Assembly: GCA_010015655.1 (NCBI GenBank)
Contig: ML976732.1
Span: 153,562-217,561, forward strand
Source: Bimuria novae-zelandiae CBS 107.79
Taxonomy: Eukaryota > Ascomycota > Dothideomycetes > Pleosporales > Didymosphaeriaceae
Length of the DNA: 64,000 bases
Direction: 5' to 3'
Shown: positions 57,481 through 64,000 of the stretch, piece by piece
Layout of the letters: every line of letters begins with the position of its first letter
Numbering within the stretch: position 1 is the first letter of the stretch
The notes under the pieces: generated by a model
The model's database searches: none
What the model saw: only the letters and a program-made list of their open reading frames with translations
What the model was told of the DNA's origin: nothing
Translations under genes and position numbers: made by a program

Positions 57481-60035
57481 CTAAGCACCTACCGCGGCGG
57501 CTTTGGGCTTCAATGCCAAAATCTTCTTAGCGGCGTGCTCACCAACGGTGACGATGTACGAGGTCGGGTTGGTGGTGATGTGCCTGCGGAGAGATTAGTA
57601 TTGTTTTTTGAAAGAAAGACTAATGGATTGGCTTACCCAGGGAAGATAGAAGCATCGACGACGTGGATGTTGTCGGTACCGTACACTTGAAGATTGGTGT
57701 CGACAACGGCAGTTCCACCTTTGAGACCACTGTCGGTACCGACTTTGGCGGTACCGATCCAGTGGTTGGCACGACGAGCAGAAGGAGTCTTGGGAAGACT
57801 GTTGACGTAGTCCTCGATCGACACGCCAGCTGCGGGAACTTCCCAGGTGATCGATGGCAGCTTGGAGATGGCCTTTTGCATGCTCTTGAGACTGGCAATG
57901 ACTGCATCGGTGTCGGCCTTATCGCTAAGGTACGGTGCCTTGCTGACAGTCATGCTGAGCGCGCCGTTGATGGTGGCGCGACCACGGGAAGTCGATCCAC
58001 GGCCGAGATAGTTAGAGATTGTCATGGAGTAGTTGTCACCCTCCTTGGGACCCTCAACACGAGCAGTCCATTGGAATTGGCGGTCCTTACCGTCGGAACC
58101 CTTGATGACCTCCCAAGCAAGGGGTCCGATGTTGGGCGCAGACTGCGCAAGGATACCAGCCCGGCTCTCGAGGTACAGCTTCTTGTCATTCGGAATAGGA
58201 TCGGTCCAAGCCTGGTAGAAATCGTAGAAGGAGACATTCGAGTGCTGGACGACGAGGTCGGTGTTGACGTGGTCGTTCAAATTTTCACCAACGGGAAGGT
58301 TGATCCAGCTGCTCGAGTTGATGAAAGTAGGTCCATCTTGCACGCTGTTCTTGACAACATTAAGTTGGTCCGTTGGACCGATGCCGCTGCGGAACAGAAG
58401 CTTGGAAGACCCAAAGGCACCAGCAGAAAGGATGACACGTCCACCAGCCTTCAGTTTGACGGTGCCGCAGTAACCGCTCTCAAGCTCGACACCAGTAGCC
58501 GTGCCGCCCGTACGAACGACACGCTTGACGGCGGTGTTCGTAAGAAGCTTGAAGTTACTCCTCTGAAGAGCGGTAACGAGGTAAGTGCCGAGAGGGCCCT
58601 GCCTCTGACCACCCTCGTACATGAATGGAGAGTGGGAGAAGACGCGATTCTTCTGGTCGGGAACATCGTTGGCAGTGACTTGCTTCCAACCGTCGGCGGA
58701 GAAAGCGGTGGCAAGCACGTTGAAACCCTCTTGCTTGTAGCGCTTGCCATCCGAAGAAGGCGCGTCAGTGCCGGGAATGCGTTTGAATACGGCATCAATC
58801 GAAGCCTTGACGTCAGCCGATTTCCAGCCTGAAGGGAAATTGACATCCCAGTCGAGAGCAACCGGCTTCCACCAAAGCGCAGCGTTGACAGCAGTACCTC
58901 CACCGAGGACACATCCGGCCATCTGGTCAGTGTCTGTGCAAGCAATGCCGGCAGAGTCAACCCAGATCTGGTTGCACAGACCAGGGACATCAAAACGGGT
59001 GAGCTGGTAATCCTTAAGCCAGGCTGGCTTCATGGTTCCGCCGTAACGTGCAAGAGATGGAGGACCCTTTTCGATAAGGAGAACCTTCTTGCCAGATTCA
59101 GACAGCCTGTCGGCCACAGGGATACCTCCTGCACCAGCACCAACGACAATGTAATCGTACGCCTCGGTAGGAGCAGGCGAACCAACACATTTGGTCGGGG
59201 TTGCGGGAGCCGTGGATGAAGGAGTGGAGGTGGCGGTAGGGGTGGCAGTAGGAGTTCCACCAGGAATCCATGAAGAATATTTGGCATTTCTGGCGCTCGC
59301 CACATTGATACCAAAGATGCTCTGTCCGTTGTCGTGTTGCACCCATGGATTTGAAGGGAGTTCTTTGTGTTGCGCCCATCCAATGACTTGAACTTCACCG
59401 GGAATCTGCGAGCCAGTCGCACCAGCCTGGTCCCACACCCAGCACCACTCGCATCGGTAGATCAGTTCAAAGTTGTCGCTGTTGACAGTGTGCGCTATCT
59501 GGGTGATTGTGGCATTGCCAGTGTAGGCTATGGGTGCGGTGTATCCACTGGAGCAAGTCAGCGACGTCTCCCAGTACAACCGTAGAGCACCCACCCTGCC
59601 CAGACAAACTGCGTCTTGATGTTTGCGCCATCAGGCGAAGCTACAAGCAGGAGAGAATTGGGCATGCCACCCGCGTGACTGATGCCGGACCATCCCTTTC
59701 CACCGGGTGTAGATCCTTTCTGTTACTAGTCAGAAGATACTTTTGCAATTGGCGGAACTTCGAGCACTCACGATGTAACCAATATATTCAGCGTTGCCGG
59801 AACCTGTGGCTGGCAGTGCATAACCCCATTCCAGCCCACCAGTCGTCTCGGCACTCGAAATGACTTGGCGGAAGAACGTGATCCCAGTACCAGGGTGGGT
59901 GAAAGAGTCCTGGGCAAGAGCAACCGGGGCAGCTACGGTTGTCAGTCACTGTTCCGGCTCGCAGTGGAACGAAGGCTCATGCTTACAGAGAACGGACAGC
60001 AGCGAAGCCGCCCTGAAAGCGGTAAAGCCCCTCAT
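57481..60035 (-). CDS. Cellobiose dehydrogenase (AA8 cytochrome + AA3_1 flavin domain)
   Basis: Exons 60035-59987, 59932-59772, 59719-59595, 59547-57637 and 57583-57481 give 782 residues. A signal peptide (MRGFTAFRAASLLSVL, ending near LAQ) precedes the AA8 cytochrome domain; the two heme b ligands are visible as Met89 in HAGGMPNSLLLV and His183 in VQHDNGQSIFG. A Thr/Pro linker (TPTATPTATSTPSS, about 209-222) joins the AA3_1 flavodehydrogenase: YDYIVVGAGAGGIPVADRLSE with the FAD motif at 248-253, CVLGGGTAVNAALWW, VILSAGAFGSS, the catalytic His707 in ANHWIGTAK and Asn754 in HITTNPTSY. No cellulose-binding module. Secreted; oxidises cellobiose and passes electrons through the heme to lytic polysaccharide monooxygenases. 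No LPMO gene lies in this window. Confidence 0.96.
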
Positions 60036-62032
60036 TTTCAGTCACCAGCACCACAAAAGCAGTACAAACCGAATAGGATACCGAGGGAGAGGAGAGCAGT
60101 CAATGGCCACTGGCCTGACCCATGCCGTTCGACGTCCCATGTTATATACATTTTGCTTTTACCCCGGACTTTGAAAAGCGCCGCGTTTGTGGAGTGCGTC
60201 CCAAGCACCACATGGGGCGTGACAGCTCTCGCGGAGGCTTCTGCACTTCTCCAGGAACCAGGATGGCCGTCATCTCATACCCATGCTAGGCTATTCCAAA
60301 ACAAAAATCCGGCTGAGAAAAGCTGCGCATGCTATTCGCTGCGGCATTACATGGCACTCCGGATGAGGAGGGTAGAACATGTGCAATCTGCGCTAGAATA
60401 GACGACGAATGGAATAGATTGGGGTTGATTGATGAAGGACGGGACACAGGCCTAGTTGCCGACACGTCTTGAGGCTTATGCTCGCCTCCTTGCCCCTGAG
60501 TGGCTTAGCGCCAAGAGCATGGCCACCAGCGGCGACCCATCGCGAACGATGGTAGGCGGAACTTCTCTCAAAGTAACACAACACCACCACCAATCCTCCT
60601 GGAATTTCTAGAAGACGCTCGCCTGAGTAACGTTCTGCTGGCATCCATCGTGAAAGCTCCGGGCTTATTCTACAGTCAGCATACTCCGCGTGGCGTCGCC
60701 CCAAATTAAAGATTGTTCCTTGTCAATACAGTAGCAGACTTTCGTCCGTTCTTTAAACGCTGAGGATTTGGGTGTCGCATCCCACCAATAGATTTCAATC
60801 TATTAGATTGAAACTAGGCGGCCAGTCTCCAGCTTCGGTCCTGCTCGAGATCTTGGTAATTCCGTCTCCTTTCACGAACTAATCTCCCGGAATACTTCCC
60901 TCTACCCACCGGCATTTTGTGTGGATAGCAACCTCGGCTGAAACATTCACTTTCTCGTCTAGCCAATTTTACGAGTAAGGACCTTGGGATGCCGGTCCCA
61001 AGAGTCTTCTGGCATGGCCACTTTGCACGTGGCCAGCGTGGACCAAGGGAGCTAGGTCGGCTCCAAATAACCGTCTTCTGGAATGATTGTGCCTAACAAA
61101 ACCTAGATCTGCTCCTGAAAAGGGAAAATTGACAAAATCCGCCGGCCTCTCTCGCAGACATGCGATTGCTCTATGTCGCCTGGGGGGCTGTTCAAGCCAC
61201 AGAACCTAAGCCAACGGAGACCGCGGTGCAACCTTTACTCTCGAACACCCGCGATGCCCAACGTCAATTTTTTGCTCACCACGTGCGCCTTCTTCGGAAC
61301 TGCCGCACCGCACACCATCCTTCTTTGACGTGCGCAGCTTGCATGTAAACGAAGTGGCTCAAGTACACACTGAAGACGGCTGACTTTCCGTGGGGAAGTT
61401 TTTCCGCACGTCTGCAATCCTATCGGACATTGGCTGTTTAGGGAAGAAATCAATGCAGCTACCGCGATCTAGCCAGCGCCGACCGTCCTCACTGGGCAGC
61501 CACGGATATCGCGTCCACTGAATATGTTTGCAACTACAGTCCCGAGGCCCTGACGTGCATCTAGCCCTGATTGCGCAAATCCTTTCTTTCCAATGCTACC
61601 ATCCAGATGTACAGTATAAGCGCCCATATAGCGCACACGTGAAGACCGACGACCACTCCCCTCCTAATCAATTGTACTATGTTTCTTTCTGCTCTCCCTT
61701 TTCCCCCTGTCACCTAGTGGATCTCAGATATGTGCTGGTACAATGTGCGCCCTTTTGTTGCTGTGATCATCGTCGCGTTTCTCTGTTGCTGTGTGTCGCA
61801 TGATCTGTTCAGGTCGCTAACGATGATAAAAGACACCCTGCTGGTACAATGTAGCTCGAGATTGACAGAAGTTCATGCATCGTTCCCAACAACACAAAGC
61901 CCCCGTTGAGAGGAGGTGTAGTACCGCTGGTTATCTATGGGAGGATGCTCCCCTCAATTGAGCATTAGACTGACTTTGCCGCCTCCTCTAACCCTTTTTT
62001 GACATCATCCTGCGAGCCACCCTTCTTTACAA
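60036..62032. other. 2-kb intergenic region, no gene seen
   Basis: Upstream of CDH and upstream of the APH-family remnant. Short frames only. Contains one small perfect hairpin listed separately. Confidence 0.4.
60793..60813. repeat. Perfect 9-bp inverted repeat with 3-base loop
   Basis: TTTCAATCT and AGATTGAAA flank ATT. It lies in non-coding sequence about 760 bp upstream of the CDH start; could be a hairpin or a chance palindrome. Confidence 0.4.
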
Positions 62033-63668
62033 ATGCGCTGGCCATCACGGAGTGAGTACCTCCATGTTCATCCCTCCATTGTTTGATGGAAGATGGAACC
62101 TTCTCAGCATTGGGCTGCAATCGAACTTTCCTGATTATGATGCGTGACGGCTTTCAGTTCGTTGGACGTATCCCTTATCCGATTACCGAGCCGAAACACC
62201 TAGTCGTAGCTAGCGAAGTCGCGACGATGGACTTTCTCCGTTCACATGGTATACCTGTCCCCCAAATATACAGTTACTCAGCTACATCAGAGAACGCTGC
62301 TGGCACCGAGTATGTTTTCATGGAGCTTATTCGAGGAACGAACTTGGGTGACATATGGTTTGACCTGTCTGAAAAGGCTAGAATTACCGTTGTCAGCAAA
62401 CTCGTAGAGCTGGAGTCTCGAATGTTTGCTCTTGAGTTTCCAGCAAGCGGAAGTCTTTACTACACCAAGGATTTGCAGGCTGGGACCAGGAAAGTTGCGG
62501 TTACTATCTCCAGCTCTGCACGCGATAGCGGCTTTTGCATTGGCCCTGATACAAGACTCGCCTTGTGGCATGGGAAACGAGGCAATATCCAGATTGATCG
62601 CGGACCATGTACGTGCCAACTCCTCTTTTCACATAGCCAGATTCACTTTCCTATTGATCATCGGCTACGAACTATCTTATTCTCTACTAGCAACCTTAAT
62701 TGAGTATTCAACAGACACAGATCCAGCAGCAGCACTTATAGCCGGGGCCAAGAAGGAGATTGCATACTTGACGAAGTTTGGTCGACCGCTTCACCCCTTT
62801 CAACGTCTGCGGCGAGAGATCTACAATTACCAAAAGCAATCGCCCTTAGATCATTTTGACAATCTGGACAAATACCTGCGAATTGCGCCTTATCTCATTC
62901 CGCATCACAACGAAACTATTACCTGCTCGACGCTAAGACATTCCAATCTCCAACCAAATAATGTGTTTGTCTGATAAACTTGAGATTACTGGTCTGATCG
63001 ACTGGGAAAACTGCGCAATACTCCCGCTGTTTTTGCAGTGTGGAATTCCAAACAGCCTCCAGAACTACGGAGACGACATCTCAGAATCGCTTACGATCCC
63101 TGAATTACCACACAATTTTGACGAACTAAGCGAGATCAAACAATTCGAGCAGGTCGTGCTCCTACGTAAGCGTCAACTTTACTACTTCTATGTTGCAATG
63201 ACTGCAAAGCTAAACTCGACGCACTACGACGCACTAGCCTACGACTTCAGCATATTGAGGCGCAAACTCTTTGACCACGCGAGTTATCCCTGGGAAGGCG
63301 ACAACGTGACACTAAAAGCTAACCTTATTTGCCTAATGGAGAACTGGTCGAGTATTGCCGCTCCAGAATTAGACGAAGGAGGTGATTCGAGGGCTTCTTG
63401 CCCAATTTCGTTCTCAGAAGACGAGGTGACCGAGTGTAAGCGTCTACATGCTGTGCAGATTGAGGCAGACGAGCAGCTCCAAACTTGCAGGGACGTTATT
63501 GGTATCGGTCCCGAGGGATGGGTACCCTTAGAACAGTATAAAGAGACAAAACAACGGGAAGTCAAGCTAAAAGCTAATGTGCTTGAGGCAGCTGAGTCTA
63601 AGGAGGAATGAGCGGGGCTATCCGAGCATTGGATTTTCGATGATTTTGATGAAGAGGAGTATTCGTAA
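62033..63668 (+). pseudogene. APH-family (aminoglycoside-phosphotransferase-like kinase) gene, degenerate
   Basis: The order of motifs is that of fungal APH-like kinases: GRIPYPITEP, SEVATMDFLRSHGIPVPQIYSYSA, GTEYVFMELIRGTNLGDIWFDLS, then after an intron (GTACGT at 62609, acceptor to 62714) LIAGAKKEIAYLTKFGRP, STLRHSNLQPNNVFV and LEITGLIDWENCAILPLFLQCGIPNSLQNYGDD. The catalytic loop HSNLQPNN and the metal-binding IDWE are on different frames: around 62968-62972 the frame breaks by one or two bases, with TGA-TAA directly following. Near the end a TGA at 63609 interrupts a tail that continues in frame (LSEHWIFDDFDEEEYS) to TAA at 63668. The first exon (62033-62051) and a 41-bp intron are speculative. 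Probably inactive. Confidence 0.75.
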
Positions 63669-64000
63669 AACTCCTTGTTTGTATGAGTTTCGCTTTCTTC
63701 CGCCATGTTGCACTAGAGGCACGTTTATATTGCTCAACGATGTCAAAATGGGGAGAATTAATATCTCTAATACCCAGTAATGTTCTGAACTACCATGCAT
63801 GCACGTTCTATGGTCAGATACTCGGGCTCAATGTCAACGGAGGTCACTGCGAGCGCATTGAATCCGTGCATTCATTGATCGGCCACCGACATTACCAACT
63901 TAGCTCCCGTCCTCCGCACCTCCACAAATCACCACAATCCCATTCTACCAGATTGCGCTCGCGCTACAATATCGACTTCGCCTTCCCCCAAACGACCAGT
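63669..64000. other. Right window end, no gene seen
   Basis: 332 bp. The final 150 bp are C-rich on the plus strand and may be promoter or leader of a gene beyond the window. Confidence 0.35.

Noticed and set aside
57663..58832. 389-codon plus-strand frame opposite CDH
   Set aside because: Antisense shadow of the CDH flavin domain, caused by its codon bias.

Overview
This window is nuclear DNA of a filamentous ascomycete. Genes carry short spliceosomal introns (about 45-190 bp, GTRNGY donors, CTRAC-like branch sites, YAG acceptors). Families present are typical of Pezizomycotina: HET domain, LaeA/UMTA-like methyltransferase, NmrA-like proteins, fungal-type TMEM16, DUF2293, NADP-mannitol dehydrogenase close to the Dothideomycete allergen group (Cla h 8 / Alt a 8), and secreted plant cell wall enzymes. 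A plant-associated Dothideomycete is the best guess; the class is inference.

Layout. 0-7 kb: a broken HET-domain gene running off the left edge, a secreted DUF8021-like protein, an MFS (monocarboxylate-type) transporter, and a single-pass membrane protein with a PPxY tail. 7-16 kb: housekeeping genes, namely a large coiled-coil protein, LCL2 and NOP10 (divergent), a 3.1-kb stretch with no recognisable gene, then an ACT-domain protein. 17-30 kb: GH3 glycosidase, a seven-exon LaeA-like methyltransferase, a 233-bp MITE with TA duplication, a possible gasdermin-like protein, mannitol dehydrogenase, GH15-CBM20 glucoamylase. 30-43 kb: a large acidic protein, a FAD oxidoreductase with an in-frame amber codon, an aldo-keto reductase, a PL3 pectate lyase with an unusual N-terminal extension, a small unknown gene, GH10 xylanase. 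43-56 kb: TMEM16 scramblase/channel, DUF2293 protein, two NmrA-like proteins, a CoA ligase with a one-base frameshift and a peroxisomal C-terminus, a GNAT acetyltransferase, and a second protein resembling the one at 22.9 kb. 56-64 kb: cellobiose dehydrogenase (AA8-AA3_1) and a degenerate APH-family gene.

Working together: five secreted enzymes or redox partners (GH3, GH15, PL3, GH10, CDH) lie in about 43 kb, separated by unrelated genes, so this is a CAZyme-rich neighbourhood rather than a co-regulated cluster. No secondary-metabolite backbone gene was seen. Three genes are clearly or probably inactivated (HET at the left edge, FAD oxidoreductase, APH at the right edge) and one (CoA ligase) is interrupted only by a homopolymer frameshift that could be an assembly error. 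All exon coordinates were worked out by hand from splice consensus and reading-frame continuity and have no transcript support.
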